Below are positions 38,801 to 43,645 of a DNA stretch of 43,645 nt, one piece after another; the first letter of the stretch is position 1, and every line of letters begins with the position of its first letter. The notes beneath the pieces were generated by a model. The model did no database searches. It was given only the letters and a program-made list of their open reading frames with translations, and was not told where the DNA came from. The position numbers and the translations under genes are program-made. Origin of the DNA: an uncultured Bacteroidales bacterium (GTDB lineage Bacteria > Bacteroidota > Bacteroidia > Bacteroidales > UBA932); the NCBI GenBank assembly GCA_905235775.1, contig CAJOMY010000001.1, positions 1 through 43,645 on the forward strand, given 5' to 3'.

Positions 38801-40044
38801 AAAAGATCCGCGCCGACAAGCCCCGCGTTTATCATCGACAGTGCATAATCTGCCGCCGTCATGCCGACGTTGGTGCCGAGCTTTTGGCCGTAGCTCATGT
38901 CCTCGTACTGCTGCTGGAAGGCATCGAGGTTTTCCTGCGTATTGCTGCCTTCGATGGAGGCCGTCGGGATACCGTACACCTCGGAGAGCATGCGCGCCGC
39001 CTCCGTTCCGACGCGCAGGGTGTCTCCCCAATTATCGATCGTCTCGTTTCCTGTTTCGAGATTCCCGGCTGCCGCGTCGTTCACCCGGTCCTTTACGCCC
39101 TGGATGTCCTCATAAGCATCCGTTGCGGTCTGCTGGATGACACCGCCAAAGCTGGCGTCCTTGTCAAGTCCGTGGACCTCGCCCAGCGTGACGTCTTTCG
39201 CAGGCTTATAGACGCTGTGCCCGAGGAGCCTGCTGAGAACAGGCATTTCCTCGAGCTCGTAGTCGATCCCGTACATCTGCTGGACTTCCTCTGCCGTGTA
39301 CCCGCTGCCTGGCTTCGTCACGGTCGGGCTTCCCGTTTCCTTGAGACTGTTCAGCTCCTCGTTGATCTCTTTCTTCCGCGCTGCGACGCGGTTTGCCTCG
39401 TCCGGGTCAATGATCCAACCCTCATACTGCGCGATCTGGTCAAGCTCCTGCTGCAGCTCGGCGCGGCGCTGCTCCCGGTACTGCCGGTTTCCGGTGCCGG
39501 TATCGGTATACGCCTCCACCTGTTGACTTGGCTTCACGACGCCGGGCGCGGTTCCTGCATACGTGCGGTTCCCCGTCCCGGCATCGCTGTACTGCTCGAT
39601 CTGCTGGCCGGGCTTCACGACGCCTGGTGTCGTAGCCTCTGCCGTCTGTGAAAGACCGTTGACAGCCGAGCGGAATTCATTAAAGTTGTTCAGCAGATTG
39701 ATTCCGGTCAGTGTTGGGTCCAGCTTTCCGTTCGCGTCGTATGCGAGCACGGACGACCTGGCGGCGTTTCCCAATTGGGCAATCTCTGCGCTCTGTCTGC
39801 GCGTCGTTGCGATATCCTGGTAATACTTCATGCCCTCCGGCGTGAGTGACGTAATCGTGCCAGCCTGCGGCGCGGTCCAGTACTGCCTCCGAAACTTCTC
39901 AAGGGCGTCGAGATCCGCGCTGCCGTTCTCCGCCTGAAAGCGGTAATTCGGTTCGTATGCCTGCGCTGCGGGCTGCTGAGCTGTCTGCGCCTGGCTGCTG
40001 TTCTGCCCGTACTTTTTGCGGAACTCGTCCAAATCTACTGCCAT
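29857..40044 (-). CDS. Giant polyvalent virion protein (3,395 aa) with zincin motif
   Basis: One frame of 10.2 kb, about 23% of the genome. The N-terminus (1-200) is disordered and holds a 27-residue tandem repeat (140-193). Helical regions with hydrophobic stretches follow to about 1000. A metallopeptidase-like segment has HELTH (H1126-H1130) and a later acidic residue E1181 (DELVANACQ). Residues about 1290-1800 are AT-richer and carry two extra domains. The first is BECR/LPD3-like (VASLIDNAEYIY ... EGKYVPVIFSV), and the second has YDAGYIVPNGKMLNFSG and RGEDHRAIGQ. Long coiled coils follow (about 1810-2350). The C-terminal region (about 2800-3030) resembles polyvalent-protein domain LPD38. 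It is likely packaged and ejected with the DNA. RNA-polymerase motifs like those of N4 vRNAP were not found. Confidence 0.8.
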   Translation of the reverse strand: MAVDLDEFRKKYGQNSSQAQTAQQPAAQAYEPNYRFQAENGSADLDALEKFRRQYWTAPQAGTITSLTPEGMKYYQDIATTRRQSAEIAQLGNAARSSVLAYDANGKLDPTLTGINLLNNFNEFRSAVNGLSQTAEATTPGVVKPGQQIEQYSDAGTGNRTYAGTAPGVVKPSQQVEAYTDTGTGNRQYREQRRAELQQELDQIAQYEGWIIDPDEANRVAARKKEINEELNSLKETGSPTVTKPGSGYTAEEVQQMYGIDYELEEMPVLSRLLGHSVYKPAKDVTLGEVHGLDKDASFGGVIQQTATDAYEDIQGVKDRVNDAAAGNLETGNETIDNWGDTLRVGTEAARMLSEVYGIPTASIEGSNTQENLDAFQQQYEDMSYGQKLGTNVGMTAADYALSMINAGLVGADLLSGGKIEENSIFQMANFAQNAGSGMTSEAFNSMREGTNWLGRLVLDLEKTGVEQVLDRMLSGGMGLVPMGIRVFGSGAQEAENRGENVVKQAETAFARSGVEIATEMLSGVGGSWRGTGYGEAFLNKVDKWIASKTGSELLGTLGNAFTGEALEEMIADVLNPLMDRILGIGEATGRGEDKEFMQQLSDFLVDVWGDGQLLYDGLLGGLAGMGGGAVAQVEYSAGARNLAVDVATYKAAQRIAENNSLKEKFTELTGVTLSENSEEALMQVAMYLTNVSQSTEGNPNAREVETNLYRMQRTGNEQAAAESAVEQTEKVKVENRTQVMGNMIERSARAARMELSDGDIRVLSEGYEAGTDGRTYAAAALEAYQMGQTGKYTMQEARKASAYKGRLSEAQFRRAWQLGAGVATSAPVSVDASTEKGKAALTSSLAALGSHAEAAAAVYESGQDVKRFAAGMSEAAERYAATGTDIRSQEGGIPAESMISTLTDAQIEKAQEIGAQLRTERKEAVKRLDARRAEIRTQAASLQQASEADAQALAEVEKQIREANRLGAETVKLFESQRNALEAAVKADPEFQNSEEYERAFDEAKANMDKAVQLQKDVQALEARKKELEGSKPVKRKKGSVSFDGGNIDGTDYKGIDRDSLSRQQKNIVAMVERLADLINIDYVFFDGPTNLGGAYVRGGTVYININSGMTQETRKSLAAASLSHELTHFMQEYAPSEYQELKDYVIKAVLKKSPAEFDRLVQQQRRWEPGKSYEELTDELVANACQTMLTDDRAVQRMARENMTLAQKVADVLDDITEKIRAAFEGMSFDENRAIYAPVRAVMDEIEGITERWANGIAAAVENYNAEQTVRQAQGKENTAPEGGVQYQAWSRKDINRAFIDYRNTEARKRAEVSKTRSLVDRGKVVTIPEETLKRLSGKTDWGNLKKAREAIKGILKDTLGDRSVHFFFDGGTMTAYLTSDGRNHSAGGLADLQRGALFSEVASLIDNAEYIYSSKHDVHSESSAKSNGNTEWDSFLAVANIEGKYVPVIFSVKTTERDTRSLIHAIFENKKGALSHDAGLKDQGGQSNYGDTAPYSENIVAAVTADVKENDAPAGAESRTQLQMWDDEEYNTVVGNRTASELLDELQSEREQQRNLQRQLRDRNDEYQERLQKAIQGGDRELKAFAKWARESGYDDLYNQKKEADRRVNILNAAYDKARDAEMEAEEQRDIEKSGLPEAEYFGKQAVKTFGYTPYYYDAGYIVPNGKMLNFSGEKGRHFGTRGEDHRAIGQIFATTQGSEAMVRFMGYGNIRIMAEAPGLDIISSTEPTEEQYRAIRAFARNVADEEYFNVDLTDSRGNTIGTLEYEGTIRPDRIVNDIKYYFQTGEVREAGIGAFFQRWDDTSDDTAAERNGRELAYARLQNENAILTETVAEMKKLSAKQGKTIEALQKKMQITKTPETRQSDAKKLARSLIREYGSRADTQSVAEKIKAVGDYILQTPAAELDENNLKTRARSVAVEILASASQTVDEGNETLRSIAETVRGSKLSLDSDFIGELNEDFESFRKRNFGNFILAQRESKSRESREGYRSVDQFYNDLQGEYGESYFPDMANEGEQLRRIAEVMDLSRPMEVNPFEQYMGEAAEDLANRITMDAMDGVLRANEPTTADKQKARTKALQEQIQQLKAEKKLDAKEAASLYRTIYDLSVALDKAESRYTTLRTEADYRAAQLRAEGSARATEIQAKERERAARQIAELKKHYKEIEKRARERRNNTGVRRKIRDLIDDLNRRLAKPSEKKYVPTEFVRLTVDVLDMIDFDSGRGGDAFAQKIQQLRTMYDSYRQNPTYAAVFDDVAAEMLRDLSVKIGDTKLYEMNTEQLEAVYNTLKALTHIIDDAVKIRIGNEERNAFEVAQTMTQETRDIPKAQKGWAKQHYIPAHLRPDVAFRRFAGFKKNSAWESMCRMLNDGQLKQTEITMKLSLPFAELVNDSKAMRDFSGLNYLGNVDQKKLIDIGLKDESGNAIPVTHGIAAGIYMDLLNEDNRRHFIRGGKTIPNLSDFYSGKGGFGIGTQRAVGIASELSELYHEQREAKSAGDEALADEIQERIEELELSGETYADTVKANIERQLTDFDRKWIRATQQLMDTDSKRYLNETTMEVYGIEKAQVENYYPITSDPNFLASSFEAVTRDMNLENAGFMKERVKSGNPSLALDISSVVNNQIQRVAQYSGLMPAIRNFNKVWNKMGSGYSDSLKNAVNATFGKEGGQYVENLIADLTGSRGVGDDSLGLNRLMGRLRGNLAQTTLTLNVRVALAQMASYPTAAAEVGSKALTKAFFRGGKSGRMISRADAELIAKYSPLLWYRMQGYSSVELGDIKNSQRLSSRVWKKARWATGWIQAVDGATVGRLWYAAEYWVQDNKPNLEKGSDAYYEAVAEKFNDVVEKTQPNYTTMQRPQILRDPNELVRALTMFMTQRLQNFNILFDAAGGYQKAHADFANKRNGVTKADVTEARTQLVSAVSSQLTQAAVYVGFKLLADALLHNMKAYRDDDDGELTAESVSLRVLDNYIDAMAGMFLGGSELHSILMAATGNGNWYGLSLSGVDSVNDLIDNLVTLASTKYDLNDEKSKAKFEKQLSKVGLSLCQYLGIPANNAIKIKDALLYHIEDIRNGEFGRFEAGYERTKAQSTDVLIRALESGDDAAVQKATEAFESEKAAFSAVKSQLKKDFEDGKRTAEQVAALLEKTGVSQNDAFFTVQSWETGDSGKYTAVKRAALAGDQKAFKSAMTDLTSHGVKEKTAQSEIKTFVRKAYFGDELSAEEQEILGEKMLSDAEARRLLSYYAGLTVDEANETVAEWRETRSFIRQHGAEYEQYDLSVTQAKYFYDRVKNTAGITLRDYASQVDRYGTETVKAYYGDGDGSWRETGLTIDQYATYKTGYAQCKGTDLDGDGKTDSGSKKAEVMRVIDALPVSNAVKDALYRKNGWSEKTIYEAPWRN
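39466..39627 (-). repeat. Two-copy 81-bp coding repeat in the giant protein
   Basis: Residues 140-166 and 167-193 are near copies: PGVVKPGQQIEQYSDAGTGN and PGVVKPSQQVEAYTDTGTGN, each followed by R-x-Y. The DNA copies are diverged, so the duplication is older than the 42-bp one near 27.5 kb. Confidence 0.85.
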
Positions 40045-40059
40045 ATTTCCCCTCCAGAT

Positions 40060-40989
40060 TTAAATACGGTCTTTTACCTGCCAGTTCTTGCGGATATATT
40101 TTGCTTCATCCTGGGTGATGGTTCCGGCCTTGACCTCCTGAGCAAGATACTGGTTGACGTCGGTAGCGGATGCTCCGTTCTGCCGTGCATTATCGTAAAC
40201 GCCGGCCACATCTACAAAGCCCCAATTCCCGGTATTTGCGGCGGTGTCGCTGCTGGTTGTGCTGCTCCCGCCGGAGCTGCTTCTCCCGCCGCCGCCTCCG
40301 CCACCGCCACCGCCGCCGGTCGCGGCCGGCGTGACGCCGCGGAGATATTCCTGCAGCAGCGCGTTCGCCGCCTCCCGAGACATGCCCGCCGCGGCGAGCT
40401 CCTGGTCCGTCGGGCTGTAGCCGGTGGAACCGATCAGGGCATACAGGTTGGAAAAAGCCTGCTGCTGGCGGCTGTACTCCTGGCTTTCGAGCTGCGTCTG
40501 ATACGCGCGCTCGTTCTCCCAGTCGCTCAGCTCGTCGCGGTATCGCCCGTATTCGGCGTCTCGCTGCTGCCCGAGCAGAGAATACTGCTGCAGCAGCCGG
40601 TCTCCCTCGTCCTGCCAGCGCCCGTATGCGCTGTTGTAGAGGTCGGGGATCACCGCGGAGAGGTTTTGCAGATAGGCGTCAAAGGCCTGCTGCCCCACCT
40701 GCTGGCCGTAGCTGGAGCCGTAGCCGCCCGTGAGCGCCGCCGCCTGGCCCATCGTGTCCCTCATGGCGAGCTTGCCGCCCTGGATATACTGGTCCTTCAT
40801 GCCCTGGTACAGCGGGTCCTGCGTCGCGTCGTACTGGAAGTTGGGCCGCGTGGTGATCTGGTTGTAAAGGTCCGTCAGCTGCGTGTCATAGCTCCCGTTG
40901 TAGGTCGGTCTCTCCGTGCGGAAGCGGTTGTACAGCGTGTCCGCGTCCACCGCATACGGGCTTTTTTTCTTATCGTCTTCAAGCGCCAT
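40060..40989 (-). CDS. Gln/Tyr-rich virion protein with polyglycine linker
   Basis: A 309-residue protein. The first 190 residues are helical and rich in Tyr, Gln and Asp (NFQYDATQDPLYQGMKDQYIQGG). They include a glycine-rich membrane-active-looking stretch (GQAAALTGGYGSSYGQQVG, about 80-100). A run of eleven glycines and a Ser-rich linker (about 224-250) lead to a small C-terminal domain (DVAGVYDNARQNGASATDVNQYLAQEVKAG). It lies between the protease and the giant protein, where podoviruses encode ejection proteins. It overlaps the protease gene by 11 bp. Internal virion protein is the best guess. Confidence 0.65.
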   Translation of the reverse strand: MALEDDKKKSPYAVDADTLYNRFRTERPTYNGSYDTQLTDLYNQITTRPNFQYDATQDPLYQGMKDQYIQGGKLAMRDTMGQAAALTGGYGSSYGQQVGQQAFDAYLQNLSAVIPDLYNSAYGRWQDEGDRLLQQYSLLGQQRDAEYGRYRDELSDWENERAYQTQLESQEYSRQQQAFSNLYALIGSTGYSPTDQELAAAGMSREAANALLQEYLRGVTPAATGGGGGGGGGGGRSSSGGSSTTSSDTAANTGNWGFVDVAGVYDNARQNGASATDVNQYLAQEVKAGTITQDEAKYIRKNWQVKDRI

Positions 40990-41305
40990 GATATTCTCCT
41001 CCTATCCTGAGATTGTCCGGGTGGGCCTCGGCGATCAGCGTCAGCCCGTCCAGAATGATTTGATACAGATAGCGGCAATCCGCCGCCGCTGCCCTGCTCG
41101 GGCTGCACTGTACCTCGATGATCGCCCGATCCGGGTCGATATACAGGTGCGCGCCGTAGTCCTCGCGGTTGGTCGCGGCCTCCACCAGTGTCCAGGCGAG
41201 CGCCGAGGCCCCGGCGCATACCGGGTCAAAGCCGCTCTCCGTTGCCTCGGCGTGCCCCTCCACGCGCATGCGGTACTCCGCCGGCTCATAGATCACCCTG
41301 GTCAT
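40979..41305 (-). CDS. Prp-type cysteine protease (capsid/scaffold processing)
   Basis: A 108-residue protein of the ribosomal-processing cysteine protease Prp (YsxB) family. H18 lies in VEGHAE and C30 in PVCAGASAL, with the exact 12-residue spacing of the Prp catalytic pair. The C-terminal helix (YLYQIILDGLTLIAEAHPDNLRI) also matches. Prp cuts the LQFFA leader of ribosomal protein L27, and in staphylococci it trims phage capsid and scaffold. Here the capsid and scaffold of the same phage have such leaders. The gene lies directly after the portal (ATGA overlap), the classical place of a head maturation protease. No other protease of that type is visible. Confidence 0.85.
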   Translation of the reverse strand: MTRVIYEPAEYRMRVEGHAEATESGFDPVCAGASALAWTLVEAATNREDYGAHLYIDPDRAIIEVQCSPSRAAAADCRYLYQIILDGLTLIAEAHPDNLRIGGEYHGA

Positions 41306-43161
41306 CCGCGTGCCTCCGTTGCGCTGGCCGCTCTCTGGCGCGCCTTCGCCGTCACGCCGCTCTCGCCGCCCGCCGCGTCCAGGCTCGGCGTCATCCCGCC
41401 CGGCACGGCTGCCGTCTGCTGTGCGTCAAGCCCCATCGCCGCGGCCATCTGCGGGACGGCCTCGGGCTCGTACTTCTGCAGCAGGGCGAGCACAAGCTGC
41501 TGCGTCTGCTGCAGCATTTGCAGGAGCGTCCCGTTCTGCGCAATGTGCTGCATCACGTCGTCCTTGCCCTCGAAATCCATCATGTCCAGGCAGGCGAGCG
41601 CCGCCGTCGCCATCTCCGGGGCGAAGAAGCCCGCGCTGTAGAGCTGCAGCGCCAGCTCGTTCTGCGCCGTCCGGGTGTAGGCGTTGCGCTTTTGCACCCT
41701 GACCTTGATATCGTAAAGCGGCGTCACCGTGCCCATGCTCACGCTGCCGTATGCCACTTCCCGCGGCAGCATCGGCGCGTTGGAGACCTCGGCAAAGGCC
41801 TGCTGTCCCAAATCCCCGGTGATGCGGAAGGTGCGCGGCGTGGTGTAAAACTGGCGGATGAGCTCGATGCACATCTCGATCATCCTGCTGTACGCCCGGT
41901 AACTCGCCTGCGTCATGTCGCGGCTGGTCTTGCCGCTGGCCTCCTGCAGCGCGGCAATGGCGGAGGCCGCCGTCACGCCGGAGGCCGGCACGCCGTTCGC
42001 GGTCTCGGTGTTGCCGCTCGTCTGCCGCAGCTCGTCGATCTTGCGGTCGTAGAGGTTGAGATAGGTGCCGCCCAGCGGCTTATAGTCCACGACGCGCATC
42101 TGCATCTCGTCCAGCGAGGCGGCGGAGACCTTGACAAACGGCTTTTGCAGGTTGAGGAAGTCCTTCTCGTTTACGCCGCCGTCCGTCCGGACAAAATAGC
42201 GTGGCGTCGCGCCGACAAGGGCGTTTTTAGTAAAGGCCGTGTCCAGCATGTCGAGCTGCGTCTGCGGGTTCTGGCACAGATCCACGTAGCCGTATCCGCA
42301 GGGGCTCCCCTCGATAGGCCACAGCGCATCGAACACGAAGGGATAGAGCCCGTGATCATAAATCCCGCCCTGCCCGGCGTTTTCGGTGGAATAGAGGATC
42401 TCGTCGCCGACGTACTTGCAGTAATGCAGCACATCCTGCCCGCCTGTTTTGACCTTGTAATACACGTCGATGACCATGCTCTTGCCCGTTGTATCCACGC
42501 TGTCGTCGTACATATACCGGGTCAGGGTGTGCTTCTGGCCCTTGAGCTTGTCCTTGAGCTGCGGATACTGCAGCTCAAGCACCTCATTGTCCTGCAGCTC
42601 CACGTGGAACAGATACCGGCTCTTCTGGATATCCGTCACGCCCGGCTCCCAGAAGATGGTCAGCAGATCCACGCACTCGATTGCGATATCCCCCTGGCCG
42701 AAGGCCTTCTCCGTATCCCATCTGACCTGATAGACGCAGGTGCCGGTCTTGAGCTTCTGCCACATGGCCTTGTCGTAGGTCTCCTCAAAGTGGTTCTGCT
42801 CGAGGATGCAGGGCAGCACGTCGCTCAGCGTCTTGGCCTGCTCCCGGTCGCCGGGCTCGCGCGGCAGGATGATCGGCTCCGGGTAGTTCTCCATGGCGTC
42901 GGCGTGCTTGGAGGTTATCACATTGTGCAGCCACCCGCTTTTCGCCCGGAATCCGGCGTCCGGGTCGTTCCCGATATCCCCGTTCTTCCGCTCCTCCGTG
43001 ACATTGCGCAGCTTCCACCAGTTCTCAGCCGCCACGACGCGGCTCTCAAGGCGCTTTTTGCCGCTCTTGTACTTCTCCAGAAGCCCGTCAAATTCCAGCA
43101 GCCGCTCCTTGTCCACGGGCTGCGCCGGCTCCACCATCATCATGCTCTGCAGTTCGTCCAT
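41302..43161 (-). CDS. Portal protein
   Basis: A 619-residue protein immediately after TerL. It shows the long helix and stem/wing layout of podovirus-type portals: AAENWWKLRNVTEERKNGD, KSGWLHNVITSKHADAMENYPE, IECVDLLTIFWEPGVTDIQKSRY, and FTKNALVGATPRYFVRTDGG followed by ASAIAALQEASGKTSRD. The C-terminal 120 residues are Gln/Ala-rich (LLQMLQQTQQLVLALLQKYE), as in barrel extensions. The portal is the dodecameric DNA gate and the docking point for terminase and adaptor. It starts at ATG 43161, right after the TerL stop. Confidence 0.92.
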   Translation of the reverse strand: MDELQSMMMVEPAQPVDKERLLEFDGLLEKYKSGKKRLESRVVAAENWWKLRNVTEERKNGDIGNDPDAGFRAKSGWLHNVITSKHADAMENYPEPIILPREPGDREQAKTLSDVLPCILEQNHFEETYDKAMWQKLKTGTCVYQVRWDTEKAFGQGDIAIECVDLLTIFWEPGVTDIQKSRYLFHVELQDNEVLELQYPQLKDKLKGQKHTLTRYMYDDSVDTTGKSMVIDVYYKVKTGGQDVLHYCKYVGDEILYSTENAGQGGIYDHGLYPFVFDALWPIEGSPCGYGYVDLCQNPQTQLDMLDTAFTKNALVGATPRYFVRTDGGVNEKDFLNLQKPFVKVSAASLDEMQMRVVDYKPLGGTYLNLYDRKIDELRQTSGNTETANGVPASGVTAASAIAALQEASGKTSRDMTQASYRAYSRMIEMCIELIRQFYTTPRTFRITGDLGQQAFAEVSNAPMLPREVAYGSVSMGTVTPLYDIKVRVQKRNAYTRTAQNELALQLYSAGFFAPEMATAALACLDMMDFEGKDDVMQHIAQNGTLLQMLQQTQQLVLALLQKYEPEAVPQMAAAMGLDAQQTAAVPGGMTPSLDAAGGESGVTAKARQRAASATEARG

Positions 43162-43645
43162 TTATCTGTCACTCCTTGTGAATTGATTGAGCGGATCGCT
43201 CAGCACTTCTCTCTTCGGGGCCTCGCGCAGCGGCGTCACCGGTCTGGACATGCAGAAATAGCGCGTCTCGTCCGCGATATGGTCCTCCAGCTTGGTATCC
43301 AGGTCCTCCACCTGGTGCTCGTCGTAGAGCATCAAAGGGATGGTGCGGATAAAGCCGCTGCAGCCCTCGAAGATGTACATGCGGGCATAGCCCTCCTCGT
43401 CAAACTGCAGCCGGTAATGCACCTGCATCCAGCCCTGTATGCGCGCATTGTCGCCCGGCGTGAAGTACACGCCGCAGCGGGCCGCGGTCTCGGCGATGCT
43501 CTCCCCGCGGCTCGTGTCCCAGATAGCGGGGTCCGCCACGCCGTCGATCTCCTTCCCCCGCAGCCAGGGGTGTTCGCGCTCGATGCGGGCGATCTCCCGG
43601 AACTGTCGCTCCGGCGTCCACTTCACGCCCTCATTCGGCGTGTCT
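43162..43645 (-). CDS. terL: Terminase large subunit (C-terminal part; continues from 1-1061)
   Basis: This is the distal end of the gene that begins at 1061. Bases 43547-43645 duplicate 1-99. The unique part (43162-43546) encodes the end of the RNase H-like nuclease domain (VKWTPERQFREIARIEREHPW ... ADPAIWDTSRGESIAETAARCGV ... HYRLQFDEEGYARMYIFEGC). The AD-x-AIW motif is where this family usually has a further catalytic acidic residue. A stretch from ATG 43626 could be mistaken for a separate 154-residue protein, but joining the ends shows that it is internal to TerL. The stop is directly followed by the portal start. Confidence 0.95.
   Translation of the reverse strand, partial: DTPNEGVKWTPERQFREIARIEREHPWLRGKEIDGVADPAIWDTSRGESIAETAARCGVYFTPGDNARIQGWMQVHYRLQFDEEGYARMYIFEGCSGFIRTIPLMLYDEHQVEDLDTKLEDHIADETRYFCMSRPVTPLREAPKREVLSDPLNQFTRSDR

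Noticed and set aside
29857..40044. Giant protein as an N4-type virion RNA polymerase
   Set aside because: Length and capsid type suggested it, but no T7-like polymerase motifs A, B or C could be found by eye.
43162..43626. Separate 154-residue gene next to the portal
   Set aside because: In frame with and continuous with terL once the 99-bp overlap is merged; the ATG is internal.

Overview
This window is most likely the complete circular genome of a temperate, podovirus-like phage of a GC-rich Gram-positive gut bacterium (Clostridia, possibly Oscillospiraceae). The first 99 bases are repeated exactly at the end (1-99 = 43547-43645). That is the usual trace of a circular assembly and implies a 43,546-bp circle. 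Read across the join, the terminase large subunit is one intact 481-codon gene. The Gram-positive assignment rests on strong AGGAGG ribosome sites, an NlpC/P60-type endolysin, a phi-LC3-type holin, an LQFFA capsid leader cut by Prp-type proteases, and YqaJ/RecT recombination genes. GC is high by eye, with AT-richer islands. The host guess is inference.

Layout. A lysogeny switch at about 11.0-11.7 kb separates two arms. Rightward on the + strand lie the CI-like repressor, an ImmA-type metallopeptidase, a lipoprotein, a KTSC membrane protein, a tiny cysteine peptide, a four-helix membrane protein and a tyrosine integrase. The arm ends at an attP site carrying a tRNA 3' end. Everything else is on the - strand, apart from one small + ORF and a predicted small RNA at 10.55-10.9 kb. 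The early operon runs from 11.19 kb down to a terminator at 1.76 kb. It holds a Cro-like regulator, small conserved phage proteins, a DNA methyltransferase, YqaJ exonuclease, RecT, a replication initiator with an internal origin-like repeat cluster, a membrane protein with a SleB-like domain and a PAPS-reductase-like protein.

The late genes continue leftward through the join. First come TerS, TerL, portal, a Prp-type cysteine protease, a poly-glycine protein and a 3,395-residue polyvalent protein. Next come scaffold, N4-gp56-type major capsid, a small capsid-region protein, head-tail adaptor, a tail/stabilisation protein, minor structural proteins, a tail-fibre/receptor-binding cluster with a BspA-type repeat protein and a carbohydrate-binding protein, and lysis. 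The last block holds capsid-decoration-like proteins and a C39-like peptidase. No tape-measure or tail-tube gene is visible. This, with the N4-like capsid and the giant protein in the place of ejection proteins, argues for a short-tailed virion.

Most interesting points. (1) A 12-bp element, GGCGGGGATTAA, occurs four times. Each copy is intergenic, points at the next gene, sits 46-88 bp before a start codon and lies at or just past a terminator, so it may mark the phage's own promoters. (2) A phage-encoded Prp-like protease lies next to the portal, and capsid and scaffold both carry LQFFA/LQIFA-type N-termini. (3) The giant protein has a zincin motif and an AT-rich insert with two further toxin/polyvalent-like domains. 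(4) A roughly 85-nt RNA with three hairpins and its own promoter and terminator is predicted. (5) Operators and integrase arm sites can be read directly.
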